Positions 1-12,739 of a stretch of DNA of 64,000 bases are shown here, piece after piece (position 1 is the stretch's first letter; every line of letters begins with the position of its first letter). The DNA is from Cotesia glomerata. Taxonomy: Eukaryota; Arthropoda; Insecta; Hymenoptera; Braconidae. Location of the stretch: positions 10,991,547 to 11,055,546 of the forward strand of contig NC_058160.1 in NCBI RefSeq assembly GCF_020080835.1, read 5' to 3'. A model generated the notes under the pieces. That model saw only the letters and a program-made list of their open reading frames with translations. It had not been told where the DNA came from and searched no databases. Both the position numbers and the translations under genes were made by a program.

Positions 1-349
1 AATTTTTTTTATCGATCACAGATCGACTTTTCCAGGAAAAAATATTTATTCATTTTTAACTATGTAATAATTATTTTTTTTTTTTTAATTATTATGGAAT
101 GGCACACATTCATTTTTATCATACATTTTTTTAACAAAAAAAAGAATACATTTTTAGATAATGACTCTTCATAACTCTTTTAAATCATTTTCAGTTAAAT
201 TCATCAATTTATAACAATATATAAGTAACATTGCAAAATCTTTTTTATTGTACAACAAATTACGGCAATTCAAACGTCCCTTCTAATTATTGCGTAGCTA
301 AAAAATAATTATATCTATTTATCATAATTATATATTATATTTATAAATT
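1..349. other. AT-rich non-coding DNA
   Basis: Very AT-rich sequence with homopolymer runs. I see no open frame or RNA gene. It ends where the fold-back element begins. Confidence 0.6.
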
Positions 350-581
350 CAGTCGTCGTCATTGATTTGTAACGGTTGGCAATGATTCGAGTAAAATAAA
401 AAATTCTCAATTTGGACATCTCTCACTAAAAATTTCAATTAATAATACGTTGGGAAAATAAAAAAAATAACCAATATCAAATAACTATAGCTAAATATAA
501 AGAAATTTACTAAAATATTAGATCATATCATTATACAAAATTAAAATTTAAAAGGCCTAAAATTAGAAAATAGACCATTAA

Positions 582-622
582 GGGCCAGTTTTTCAACAGC
601 GGGTTTAAGTATTTAATCATTG

Positions 623-695
<73 letters not shown>

Positions 696-780
696 TTGTG
701 AATTTATCTATATATCTCTATTATATATAGATATATTCACAATGATAAAATACTTAAACCCGGGGTTGAAAAACTGGTCC
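582..780. mobile_element. Palindromic MITE, PIF/Harbinger-like, inside the left fold-back arm
   Basis: Terminal inverted repeats GGGCCAGTTTTTCAAC and GTTGAAAAACTGGTCC extend into a nearly perfect 50-nt palindrome around an (AT)n core at 626-693. TAA flanks both sides (579-581 and 781-783). The matching site in the right arm of the host element (about 2305-2308) is empty and has a single TAA, so insertion with a 3-bp TWA duplication is directly visible. A 3-bp TWA duplication with G-rich ends is typical of PIF/Harbinger MITEs; the family call is inferred from that. Confidence 0.75.
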
Positions 781-1272
781 TAAAGCAATTAAAATTTTTT
801 AAAAATGGAAATATAAACAGAAGAAAAAAAGGAAATTAAAAAATAATGACAAACCTCAATTCAGACAATTCGAATAAAAGATATCAAGGTTATTTGACAT
901 ATACACAAATGAACAACTCTGAATATAGAAAAGCTTTACAAATGAACATCTCTAATTATGGACAAGAAAATTCGGAAATCTCTCAATATGGGCATCTCTC
1001 ATTAAATAAAATAAAAAAAAAAAAAAAAATACAATATTTATAAATTAAAAAATAATTAATAGTTCAAAAAAACATACTTTAACATAAAACCAAACTAAAA
1101 AGTAAGAATAAATTTTTTGAATAATTCAAAATTAAGTTAAAGTGATTAAAAAAAAAAAAAAAATCATTTTTATGTAAATAAGTGTGGGGATCAGAGAAAA
1201 AAATTTATTCAAGGGTAATATACTCTGCACCAAGACATCTTCTTCGGAGAACTTTTTTGAAAAATTAATTAA

Positions 1273-1410
1273 GGTAAAAGCCCCAATAGATGATCACGTA
1301 CCAGTATATGATCACTCCATGTATTTGTATATCTATATTCACAAATATAGGTATACAAATACATGGAGTGATTATATACTGGTACATGATCATATATTGG
1401 GGCTTTTACC
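1273..1410. mobile_element. Second nested palindromic MITE in the left fold-back arm
   Basis: Inverted termini GGTAAAAGCCCC and GGGGCTTTTACC enclose a long palindrome (CATGTATTTGTATA pairs with TACAAATACATG). The element has no counterpart in the right arm, where the sequence runs directly from the region near 1830 to 1793. It is therefore a separate, later insertion. The target-site duplication is blurred. Confidence 0.6.
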
Positions 1411-2537
1411 TTATAGGTAATGTACGATTCTTTAATTTTTAGGTAGATTTTTGAGGGGTTGGTGCCGATTGAGTATCAGCACCGGCACGTGCCAGAGTCA
1501 CGGCTAATTGCGCGGTTGTAATTACCATTACGCCGGTACACGATGATCCGTTTTGATGATACGCTGAATTTGATGATTGAGACTAATCGCCCCCCATCTC
1601 GTCGTCGCTCAAATTGTCCAGGTCATAGGATTACGCGGTTGAAGCAGCGTTCATCGCTGATGACTAGAGTCAATGATGAGTGTTATTTATATCAAACTTT
1701 TCTTTCTTGACTACTAACGTGATACTATAATAAAATTCATAAAGATCAGTTCAATAGATAGATTTCTAAAAAATCTACCTAAAAATGAAAAAATCGTACA
1801 TTACCTATGATTAATAAAAATTAATTTTTCAGGAAAGTTCTCCGAAGAAGATATCTTGGTGCAGAGTATATTACCCTTGAATAATTGTTTTTATCTGATC
1901 CCCACACTTATTTACATAAAAATAATTTTTTTTTTTTTAATCACTTTAACTTAATTTTAAATTTTCCGAAAAATTTATTCTTACTTTTTAGTTTGGTTTT
2001 ATGTTAAAGCATATTTTTTTGAACTATTACTTATTTTTTAATTTTTTAATTTATAAATATTGTATTTTTTTTTTTTTATTTTCTTTAATGAGAGATGTCC
2101 ATATTGAGAGATTTTCGAATTTTCTTGTCCATAATTAGAGATGTTCATTTGTAAAGCTTTTCTATATTCAGAGTTGTTCATTTTTGTATATGTCAAATAA
2201 CCTTGATGTCTTTTATTCGAACTGTCTGAATTAGGTTTGTCATTATTTTTTAATTTCCTTTGTTTCTTCTGTTTATATTTCCATTTTTAAAAAATTTTAA
2301 TTGCTTTAATGGACTATTTTCTAATTTTAGACCTTTTCAATTTTAATTTTATATAATGATATGATCTAATATTTTAGTAAATGTCTTTATATTTAGCTAT
2401 AGTTATTTGATATTGTTTATTTTTTTTATTTTCCAAACATATTATTAATTGAAATTTTTAGTGAGAGATGTCCAAATTGAGAATTTTTTATTTTACTCGA
2501 ATCATTGCCAACCGTTACAAATCAATGACGACGACTG

Positions 2538-2831
2538 TATATATATCTCTATAAATAAATGGAATGTGCTTTAAGTACATTATCTTTTTTAGAATTGCCC
2601 TCTCTATCTCTACTTCAATCACATTTTTATCACTCATTAATTAAATTATTTAAATTAATGACAAGTTGTAATAATTAATTGATAGAATAACAAGTGATTT
2701 TGAAATAAATATTAAGTACAATCAATAGTAAAAGTAAAAAATAAAATAAAATTGTACAAAATGTGCAATTAATTGCACAATTTAAATTAATTCTATTTAT
2801 ATAAATAATTTACCTATATCATTAAAATAAT
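2538..2831 (-). other. 3' flank / probable 3' UTR of myosin V
   Basis: AT-rich DNA directly downstream of the myosin V stop codon. I could not identify a convincing polyadenylation signal on the minus strand between the stop and the fold-back element, so the transcript may end inside that element. No other gene is seen. Confidence 0.4.
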
Positions 2832-5800
2832 TTAAATTTTCTTGAGCATAGGTAAATTAAGCGCCGGTGGTATATCGATGTCCTCCAATCTTATATTCGA
2901 GGGATTAAATGGAAATCTTATTGGAAATGAAAACTTTAGGTCCATTAAAAGCTGAAAAAATGAAATAAAATTATAAAAAATATTTTTCTACAATTAAATC
3001 AAGCGTAGTGAATAAAAAAATGGTAATCGGAAAAAATAGACCCAGAAAAAATTTTAAAGTTATGAAAAATTCATAACAATAATAATTTAATAAATTTATA
3101 ATTTTTATTTTATAATAATTTTAATGAAATAATATGAATTTTTCATAACTTTAAAATTTTTTCCGATTACCAAATCAAGCAATGGAAATTAAGTTAGCCG
3201 AGAAATGATTACAAAAAAATAAAAAAAAAATTTCACTTGTAAAAAACTTTAAAAACTGTAAGTGCAATTTTTAAAAAATATTTTTTTGTTCTAATTTAAT
3301 TATTAAAAAAAAAATCAAAAAATTAAAATCGTCGGCTAACTTTAGTATTATAATCAAGCATAATAAATAAAAAAATACCTGTTCGTTGTTTTCTTGTCTC
3401 TGTTTCAATTTTTCTTGTACATTTTGAATAAAAGTAACCGGAACTCTGGTCTCATACTCGTCAGCTGGAGTGTAAAGATGTAAAATTTTGATAATCTGAT
3501 TAGATGTTAATTTATTGCACATTTCACACACTGCATTGACATCTTCATCAGTCTTGCGAGCTTGGAGCAGCTGCGCAGCTTGGATGATCGGCTGCAAAGA
3601 TTCAATCGCCGGGACTAGCTGCTCATCGCGAGCCCACTGTTCAATGTGACTGAGATTGTACCTAATTTGCATCCCCTTGGTCCAGTGGCACAACTCGTTC
3701 CTCAGCAGTAAATTATTCAACGCGCTAGCACACATAAAGTAAAACAACTGCTTGAATATTTGAACAAAAACATCTTTATCTACGCCGTGGTACTGCATAG
3801 TTTTGTGAATCAAACCCAATTCGTCCAACAATTTATTTAATTTCTGCTGCGTCGATTCTGGCTCCTCGCCAACTGAAGAAGACCGTGGCCGACCCGACTT
3901 GTTAGAGTTCAGCCCGGTTATCGCTTCGTGCTCTAACAGAGCTGGAACTGTCAGCGCTTGAATCCGCTCTTTCAAGATGGTCATCACGTGGCCAAATATC
4001 CAGACTCCGACGTTGCTCAGAACTGATCTGTACTCACTGAGATCGAAGTTTCTGAGACACTGCTCGTTCTGTCGGGCCGTGTTTTCCATTTGGAAAGGCT
4101 TGTCTCCGGAGTACTGCTTCAAGTTATGCAGAATTCTCAGAGTGTTCGACAGCCAGAGGACTGTTGAATCAAAGTCGTCACGTTTTTTAATCACTCGTTT
4201 CACCGCGTTCAGGTAACCCGTTAGCAGTGATGTTACTTTATCGTCGTCATTTATGCAGTCGGTATGACGGATGCACATAAATAATATGTAAGCTGGTAAT
4301 CCAGGTAATAAAGTTACTGCTACTTTTGGTTTTAATTCTGTAAAATAAAAAATTAAAAAATTAATTTTAAATATTAAAATATACATATGTTAACATTTTT
4401 AAATTTACGTTTAAAAATTTTTTTAATTTAACATTAAAAAAAAATTAATAATACAATATAAAATTAAAAAAAAAAAAAAAAAATAAATTAGACAATATAA
4501 ATTTTTTTTTTTAAATAAGATTTTTTTTGTTAATATTTTATGTAAAATAAAACATTTATTTTTTACTCTTGTAATTGATAAATTAAAAAAAAAAAATTAG
4601 TATAATTACCTATGACAAGATTACGAATGATAGAAGTAATATCTTCCTTCCGGAACTCAAACATCCCCTCGTAATCTCGTTCTTTCTTCCTAATTGCTGG
4701 CATTACTGTCCCATTTGATTGCTGACTTGTTATCATTGATTGATTAGGCGCCGGATCTACTGTATCTGGTACTAAAAAAAAAAATAAAAGTTAATAAACA
4801 TCAGCAGTGAAGAAAAATTTTATTCTCCAACAAATGAACGGCTGAGACGATTAACGATTTATGAATAATCATAATAGTAATATTCTGAGACTTGGCGATG
4901 ACGAATGGCGATGGACATGATTTTTCTTACTGACTCACCCGGAGCGGTAATCATAAAAGCGCGAGGTTTCGGTGGTTCTGGTAATTGTTTCGGTTCACTA
5001 TCCTCGCCTTTGTAAGCGTTAATTTTTACAAAATGTTATTTACCAATCACATTAATTCTTCTTCATCATATAAAATATTTTTACTAATATAAAATACTAT
5101 CTAGGTAAAAATATTAAAAAAAAACTTACATCCAGCATCACGGAGGCGTTTTGCGAATATCCTACATCGCTTTTTGAGCTTCTGGCACTCTTCGGCTACT
5201 TTGTCGTATTTTTCTTGCAAATCCTGGACAAATGAAATAAATTATAAAATAAAATAAAATACTACCCCAATTACTCATCTATAAATTTTTAAAAATACTT
5301 ACCAAATATTCCGACGTAATTTTAACAATTTCATGTTGCATAAAAGCTTCAGTTTGAGTTTTAGGAGTGTTGCTCAAATTAACACTCAGCAATTTCTGTA
5401 GTTTCTGCATTTCTTCTTGCAACCGATCAATTTCATTCCTCCACTCATTTCGTTGTTCTCTCCAGCCCTTTTCTTTAGTCTGAAGTTCATCCTCCAATTG
5501 CCTGAAAAAATTCCAATCAATAATAAATAAAACCAATCTCTACCCCCAATCCACTCAATAATTACCGATTAATTTTCTTCTGAGCTTCAAAAGCAAGTGC
5601 CAGCTCTCCATCCTCATTAATAATATCAACATCCCTTCCATAATTAGACCCGAGACTCTTCATCCTCTTGGTATTATCAGCAAGGACACTGTGTAGCTGA
5701 ATGCATTCTTCCCTGCGACGCTCCAGCTCTTCTTGTAGCGCGTCAAACTGGCTGGTGAGTTCCTTCTGGGCTGAATTGACATCACCATCAACGACAGCTT

Positions 5801-8800
5801 TCCTCAAAGTGCCGAGATCTTTCTTGAGCTGGGCATTCTCCATCTCCAATTCCTCCAACTTGAAGGTATCCTGAGTCCTGAGAACATCTTCCCCACTGTC
5901 ACGCTCCAAGTCCTCCATGGTCCTGACCAGTCGGCCATAAGAGCTCTCGACGTCCTTGAGCTTCTGCTGGAGCTTCAATACCAGCCCAATGTCAACTGGA
6001 GCAGCCACCAGACCGCCATTGCCATTCTCAACCGGCTTGATTGGCTGAGCTTCACCATCAGGTGGGCTTTCAGAGCGTCTCTGGTGCCAGTCGATGGTCT
6101 CTACCCTCGAGTAAGCCGTCGAAGACACGGTAGACCTGACCGAGCCGTAGCCAAAGTCAATATTTTCCTCCGGAACATCAGTCGAGGCAGCCTGACCGAC
6201 ACTGCCGCTGGAAGCGTTGCTGAGGGACCTAGAGTGACCTTCTCCAGGAGCGTGCAACGCCAGCTTGCGCTCCAGGACTTCAACATGTTCTTCCAAGTCC
6301 TGGTAGTCTTTCAGCAGCCTCTGGTAGGCTCCGCGGTCTTGATCGTGATCCATAAGCAGCAGATCTTTTTCCTGCTCCAACCGATGTTTGAGATTCTCCT
6401 CAGCTCCACGTTGATCAATCTTGAGCTTCTCGCTGGCTACCACCAACTCTCTCTTCAACCTCTCGGTCTCTTCACTCAGCCGCTTGTTCTCGTCTTCCTT
6501 CTCCTTGATCAGCTTCTCGCGCTCCAACAAAAGATCCATTTTTTCATCTTGCTCGCGCTTGACCGTCTCTGCCATCAGCTCCAACTCACGATCCTTCTCG
6601 ATGAGTACACCCACAAGTTTCTTGTTCTCCAACTCGACAGCCTTCATAGCCTCCAGCTTAACCTTTAAATCCATGACCTCGGTCTGAACCACACGCAAAG
6701 CCTGGTTCTCTTTCAAAATCTCGTTTATTCTGTGCTGCATCGATATGATCTTCTTCTCCAGGCCCTTGTTCAGAGTCTTTACATGTTCGACGCTCTTGGC
6801 TTCGGCCTTGAGTCTTCTGAAGACTTTCCGAGCCAAGTACTTGCGCACACAGCACTGTACAATAATAATATTATTAATTTTATGCTTGACTGCAGCACGA
6901 ACTAGATACCCACGGGCAAACCTCTGGATCGTCGTCGCAGCTGCGTTGTCCTTCATAATCGCGTACTTCTTTCGCGCAAGTAATCCACGCGCATACCTTT
7001 GGAGGCTAATTATCGTCCGTCTGATTCTGAGGTACCTTGTACGAGCGACCCACCCACGAATTCTAGTTTGTATTTTCACCGCAGCGCGCTCACGTCTAAT
7101 TCTCTGGGCCTTAACACGTGCCAAGTATCCTCTGGCGTGTCGCTGCAGTCCCATCACAGCTTTTCTAATCTCCTGGTAGCGTCTACGCATTATAAAACCT
7201 CTGACACGCTTCTGTATCATCCTGCAGGCGTCTCTTTGCTTCTCACTTCTCAGTTTTTCCAAGTAAGCGACCTGTCCGGCTCTGAAAAGTACTTTAGTCT
7301 TACCGAATTTAAATTTATCCTCGTCTTTTATATAATACTTCAAAATACGCCGACATGTTTCCTTTAAATCTTCTCTCAGGATTTCTTTGAACGGACACAG
7401 GCATCTGTAACGCGAGAAAAAGTCTGAATAGGTCCTCTGGCTGGGAAAACCCGCTGCTGAAATTCTAATTGTTTCCAAAACTCCGCAAGCTCGTAATTGT
7501 TGTATCGCACGCTGCGCATCATACTCGAAGGACTCTTTGGAATCATTGGGCTTGATACAACGAACATAGTGAGGAGTCGTTGCGTTGAGCGTCGACATCA
7601 GCATGTTCAACGAGTCTCGGAACTGCGAGCCGACTGTTTTTTTGTTTTGCTTAGGCGTGGCGTTTGCTAAAGGCTTTTGGGCGGATATTTTTATTTTAGA
7701 CTGACCACTGGGGACTGACAATTTTGGAGGGTCATCATTAAACAGCTGTTTCAGCAGTTTATTGTCGCTTGAACGTAACACGTCGATCTGTTCTTCCATA
7801 ACAGTGTCACGGTTTTTGTCTAAAAAGCCAATCGTCGAATACTCGACCAGGTCTGCGAAGTGATGGATCAGAAATGCATTGGTCCCGAAACGTGGTCGCT
7901 CAAAGTGCTTAGATTTAACGCATTTAGAGTAAAGTTTCTCGGCCCAGGAGTCATCAGAGCCTCGTGGCATGCGACACTCTTCATCTAGCAAGTCCAAAAT
8001 ACCCAGCTTGGTTTCTATTAGATCTATACACGGCTGATTGTCGTAAAAATCTATAAAGGTCCATTCAATTTCTTCCTTCAAGTACTCCTCTTGTTCAAGT
8101 TTGAACACATGCTGGTTAAATTGCTGCTGAAGCTTCTCATTGGCGTAGTTTATGCAGAACTGCTCGAAGGAATTTATTTCAAAAGTTTCAAACCCGTAAA
8201 TATCCAGCACGCCGATGAAAGACAAAGCCTTTACTTTGCTACGCAGCGACTCATTTATCCCATGGACAATAAAGTTGAACAACTCGGCGTAGATGTGTTT
8301 GGCTAAAGCGTCCCGAGCTCCGATTGCCTGCTCGACGTTCATAGGCTTCAGGATTACGTCTCTCATTGACACGATCTTGCGATGACAAAGCCATTTGCGC
8401 ATCGCGGAGGGGTCTATGCCCATCAGCTGGGCCAGAATGTTTAGGTGTCTGTCTCCAGAGGCTATCATGCAGGCTTCACTGTCCCCACCTTCAGACGCAC
8501 GGGAATCCTGGATTATTTCGACGTTTCCTAGATGTAAAATAGCGGCTAGAATTTTGAATACATCTTCTTGCTGCTTGGACTCGAACCCTAGACGGGTCAT
8601 TGCTGATAAAGTGTCTTGGAAAGTGCGCGAATCGTCCAAGTTGTCGATTGTAAAGCAGTTACCCTGATTTAGGTAGTGGAAACTGCTTCCTTTGTCCAAT
8701 TGTAAATTCTTCAGCCTCGCTGAGACGTCTGAAGGACTGGCTTGGGGAGGAGACGTCGCTGCGGCGCACAGTTGGTAGAATATGTGGTAATTACGTTCTT

Positions 8801-11784
8801 GGTGTGCTTGGAAAACAACACGTGACTTTTCTAACAAGTACGTACGGATGCTTGCGCCTGTAATGTGATAATTTTTGTTAAATTGTATCTCTATAAATTT
8901 TCCAAACCTGGAGGAGTTGTCGTTTCTCGTGGTCTTGGCGTTGCCAAATGCTTCCATCAGCGGCGAGGACGCGAGGACTTTCTTCTCAATTTGCGTCTCG
9001 GTAGACGAGCCACCCACCGTTGCAAAGTAACGCATGGCATATTTAGCAGACACCGTTTTACCAGCTCCTGACTCTCCGGAGACGATGATTGATTGGTCGT
9101 GGAGCTCGCGCTCCAATTTGGTGTACGCTTCTTCGGCCACTGCGAAGATATGGGGTTCGAGGTCTCCCATCGCTTGACCGCGGTACGCCCAAATTGTGTC
9201 ATTGCCGTAAATTGGAAGCTCGTCGTAGGGGTTAAAAGCCACGAGGACAATCCCGCAGTAGGTGTAGATACATCGACGCTGGAAACGGACTTGTAAGTTA
9301 TAGAGGACTGCTGGCTCATGGAGAAAAGAAAGTGATGTCAGATTGTTTTCCCCTATCAGTATATCTGGGTTCCGAAGTGGTGGAAGTTCCTTGTCGGTTT
9401 TAACTTCTACTACACGTTGCTCTCGAGTGTCATCTACTTGCAATTTTATGCTTGTGTCGGTCAATTTGTAGTCGTCTAGTAGTATTGCACCTTCCCATAT
9501 TTTTTCTGGATGCTGAACCCATACTTTGGCGCCCTGAAATAAATTTATTAATCTATATTATGACTTGGATTTGTGCCTTTTCAAGGTTTTATATCATTTT
9601 CACCGATAGTCAATTTATTATGAAAAGTATTTAGGCTGCATTCGAAAATACTCTATCTCTAGATACATAATTAAGAAATGACCTTGTATATTTTGTGCTT
9701 ATTGTGAACTATTGACATTTTTAAAGACATAAGCTCACCCCGACATTACACTCATGAAGACCTTTCATTTGAGTACCCATATCAATTTTTCATATATTTA
9801 TATATATTATATATTATATAATATATATATACGTATAATATATGAAAAATATATCAAAATGCATGCGGGTACTCAAATGAAAGCTCTTGACGAGTGTAAC
9901 ATCGGGATGAGCTTATATCTTTAAAAACGTCAATATTTAAGAAAGTACAGTGCAATTTAACAAAAGTCATTATTTAATAAAGCAAAATTTTATGTATTTA
10001 TAGTTCACAAGTCACGGCAGTCACACAGTGATAGCAAGGTTGCTAATTTTTGTTATTATTTAAAATTATTATTTTAAAAAATTGGATAAAATAAATAGAA
10101 AAAAAAAAACTTTCATTTTTCTATCAACTTGACCTATGTCTAACGGATTTACAATAAAGTCACGAGTCGAGCCTCAGAGTCTCCCGGTAACGGTATAACA
10201 CCACTAAACAAAGAGAAAAATAAGAAGAGAGAGAGTTTTTAAATGAAAAGTATCATCTTGTTCCGCATTCGTCAGCAAGAATTTCAGGGCAGACGGTGGG
10301 AATTCCAAATAAAAAACAACAACCCAACCATCTTTACAATATCTCATTTTTTCCTTTATTATACACGATTTGTTTTCATTTTCCGCTCTAGTCACCACAG
10401 TCTCTGGTATCACCATTCATTATTCAAGTTAATTCAATTAATTAGGAAACAAACTATTTTATGGTCTGCTGATAATTACATATTACTCGTTAAGTTATTA
10501 TTTACGATACGGCCACTTAGATCTTCTTTAACCTATGAAATATCAACGTTCAAGTTTAGATTTTACATCTATCTCCATGTTGCGACTTTTGTAAGATTTC
10601 ATTTCATGTATATTTCATTTTCACATTACGCAATACTCTTACGTTACAATAATTGTCACAATTTATCATTATTTTCCACTGTCCGTCAATTTTTTTTTTT
10701 AATTTACCTCATAAAATATAAATCTATTGTATTACTCCATTCATAAATCAATTAAACATTGTAGATATTTGTACACGTGTTTAATAAAAAACAAATTTAG
10801 CCCTGAAAAACTTTTTCCCGATAAAAATAAAAGTAAATTAATTATTTACCACAATAACATTAATTAAATAATTATAATTATTTTCTCTGTTTTCTTTTTC
10901 ATTGTCTTCTTTTTCACTACTTTCAATCTGTTACTTCATTGTACAATAAACAAACTCTCACTCTCAATTACAATGCGGACGTCAAAAAAATATTAAATTA
11001 TATTTTTATCAACCTAGTGATAACTGATGATTCATATTCATATGTTTTCTTATCGAAGGATGTTTCGCTGATTATTAAACACGCCTTATTATTTGAAACT
11101 TCGGCCTCTGAGTGACAAAAAATAAAAATAAAAATAAAATATTTCATCAAATGTGTGAATAATAGTAATAGTAGCGAATAAAGCCGTATAAACATAAAAT
11201 AAAAATTGAATTGTAACAAGACACTTATCAGCAAGTGTGTGTACTATATGCACGTACGTGTGACCTCGGTCAACCCTTTCGAAATATACCAATCAAATGT
11301 CGGAGAAAGGTGCATACAAAATTTATCTTGTGAAACTAGTTCATATATTCATAATAACGCTCAGCTAGACGATTCGGCAGTCTTATCTAGAGTAATTAAA
11401 AAACTATTTCATTTATATTGGTATCGATGATGTCAGTACGTTAAAAAAATAACCTATGAGTTACTAATACCTAAAATAAAAAATAAAATTAAATTACGTC
11501 TGATTAAAAATTCTATTAAAAACACTCATTTAATTTTTATTTCAACTCTGAAATTAACAGAAAATTTTTTAATAATTTTATAGCAATTAAAATATTATGA
11601 AAAAAATTCCACTTGTCAAAATTAATAAAAAATTATTAATGGAAATTTTTATTATTTTAATTGATTTGTTTCAAGAATTAAAAAAATTGACAGTTGTCAG
11701 CTAACTTCAGTATCATTAATTTTAATTGGGTCAAGAAAAAAATATTTAAAAAATTACCTTTACGTAAAGCTCCCTCGTTGTCAT
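2832..11784 (-). CDS. didum: Myosin V heavy chain (unconventional actin motor)
   Basis: Actin-based cargo motor. Coding exons in transcript order: 11784-11758, 9533-5566, 5501-5303, 5223-5130, 5007-4939, 4771-4610, 4337-3379 and 2951-2832. All have GT/AG borders and matching phases and give about 1865 residues, the usual class V length. The protein starts MTTRELYVKGAKVW. It has the P-loop GESGAGKT at about 162-169, switch I SSRFGK, switch II DIYGFE, six IQ motifs at about 770-905, coiled coil to about 1450, and a globular DIL tail (YEGMFEF, LLPGLPAYILFM) ending in PALNLPMLKKI. The TEDS-rule site is an acidic D (RDVILKP before ARDALAK), as in other class V motors. The start lies in a 9-codon exon, not at the first Met of the big exon. 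Oddity: motor, neck and proximal coiled coil share one 3968-nt exon. didum is the fly name. Confidence 0.95.
3021..3172. mobile_element. Small palindromic MITE in the last myosin V intron
   Basis: The inverted repeats begin TGGTAATCGGAAAAAA and end TTTTTTCCGATTACCA. The arms continue through AAGTTATGAAAAATTCATA and its complement, with an AT-rich centre. It sits inside the intron 2952-3378 and does not touch either splice site. No coding capacity. Confidence 0.65.
9712..9933. mobile_element. Palindromic MITE in myosin V intron 1, TA-flanked
   Basis: The left arm TTGACATTTTTAAAGACATA and the right arm, its near-perfect complement ending AACGTCAA, are flanked by TA on both sides (9710-9711 and 9934-9935). 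The arms are about 85 nt and pair through GAGTACCC/GGGTACTC, around an (AT)-rich core. A TA duplication suggests a Tc1/mariner-type origin, but this is inference. Confidence 0.65.
9934..11757 (-). other. Remainder of myosin V intron 1
   Basis: AT-rich intron sequence between the MITE and the first coding exon. The open frames inside it (for example 10243-10746 on the plus strand) have AT-driven composition and no recognisable domain. I see no gene. Confidence 0.55.
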
Positions 11785-12420
11785 ATTTAATTTTTTCTTA
11801 AAGCCAGGATCGTGGTTTGGTTTCTATCCAGAGATCGTGGGAACGAGTCACCCAAGGTGATTTAACCATACACTCTCACAAGGACAAACATTTGGTCTTA
11901 CATACCACCGACCTGTTATTTTACTATTATAATTCGTATTGACAATACGAAAAATGCCAGAAACTCGTTTTTTATTTTATTTGTAATAATTTCACTACAC
12001 TAATTATTTAAGTTGATAAAATATGTCGATAAACATAAACGTCATCTTTATTTTTGTCCAGCACTCACGGTTGATGTTTTGATTTATTACTTCGGGAGTA
12101 ATCTAAGTATTGGTATTTACTACCATACAGAATGGAGACAACGAGGAGCCGTGTGGTAGCTTACACAGCTGGTGACTATCGGATATCGGCTTAAGATGTG
12201 TACCGATCTTGCGCACGCGTATTCTACCCTCCACGCTTCGGCCCCCGCGCCGACTCTTCTTATCAACTCCCACTTGTTTCAACTTACCCTTACTTTATTA
12301 TGACGTTAGTCGTTACACCCCTACCCACCGACGTACAGAATAATCAGTTCACCTACACCACTGCCGGGCAATTGCGCACGTGATGCGCTCACGAGTAATG
12401 GCGGTCAAATATTTAAAATT
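11785..12420 (-). promoter_or_regulatory. Putative promoter / 5' region of myosin V
   Basis: Directly upstream of the myosin V start codon. From about 12120 to 12410 the sequence becomes much more GC-rich than its surroundings. It contains a CACGTG E-box (12377-12382) embedded in GCGCACGTGATGCGC and a GCCAT-type (Pho/YY1-like) site at about 12399-12405. No TATA box is obvious. I infer that transcription starts here or nearby on the minus strand; the start site itself is not visible. Confidence 0.4.
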
Positions 12421-12700
12421 GGAATGTCTATTGACACGCTCCACGGATGAAATCTGTGGATGAAATAAGGGTCACGGAACATACATTAATTAAACACGAA
12501 AGGAAAATTATTTGCACCCGTGGATGTAACTACATTCACAGATAAATTTTTTTTTATTCCGTGTCATAGCCCATATTTAAGTTACAGACACGGATATTTA
12601 TAGGGATTTTATTAGAGCCACGAAAATTTCCACGGCAAAAGAAAATAAATCCGTGTCTCTATTACAGTCACGGATAAAAAAAATTTCGGCCAAAATCGAC
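12421..12700. repeat. Region of repeated CCGTG / CACGGAT motifs in both orientations
   Basis: CACGGAT or its reverse complement recurs about every 30-60 nt (near 12439, 12520, 12590, 12647 and 12671), with related short motifs GTGTC and CACGAAA in both orientations. GACACGGATATTTAT near 12587 and AAATAAATCCGTGTC near 12643 form an inverted pair. It reads as a decayed element built of short inverted units. No coding potential. Confidence 0.4.
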
Positions 12701-12739
12701 CATTTTTATTATTATTATTATTATTATTACACGCTTTTT

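Larger units (their letters stand above)
350..2537. mobile_element. Long fold-back (inverted-repeat) DNA element, about 2.2 kb
   Basis: The left end starts CAGTCGTCGTCATTG at 350 and the right end is its reverse complement, finishing at 2537. The arms run about 350-1456 and 1770-2537 and stay alignable throughout. For example, CTTCGGAGAAC near 1243 pairs with GTTCTCCGAAG near 1841, and GTAATGTACGATT near 1417 pairs with AATCGTACATTAC near 1793. The left arm is longer because it carries two extra insertions (582-780 and 1273-1410). The loop at about 1457-1768 is clearly more GC-rich than the arms; its minus strand has a short open stretch broken by stops that I do not recognise. No convincing target-site duplication flanks the element, so the superfamily stays open. 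The short open frames at 846 and 1184 lie within the arms and are probably not genes. Confidence 0.8.

Noticed and set aside
6084..7367. Long plus-strand open frames inside myosin V
   Set aside because: They are antisense shadows of the GC-balanced myosin V exon; the minus-strand frame has all the myosin motifs.
10243..10746. 167-codon plus-strand frame in myosin V intron 1
   Set aside because: Composition of translated AT-rich intron; no domain, no splice context.
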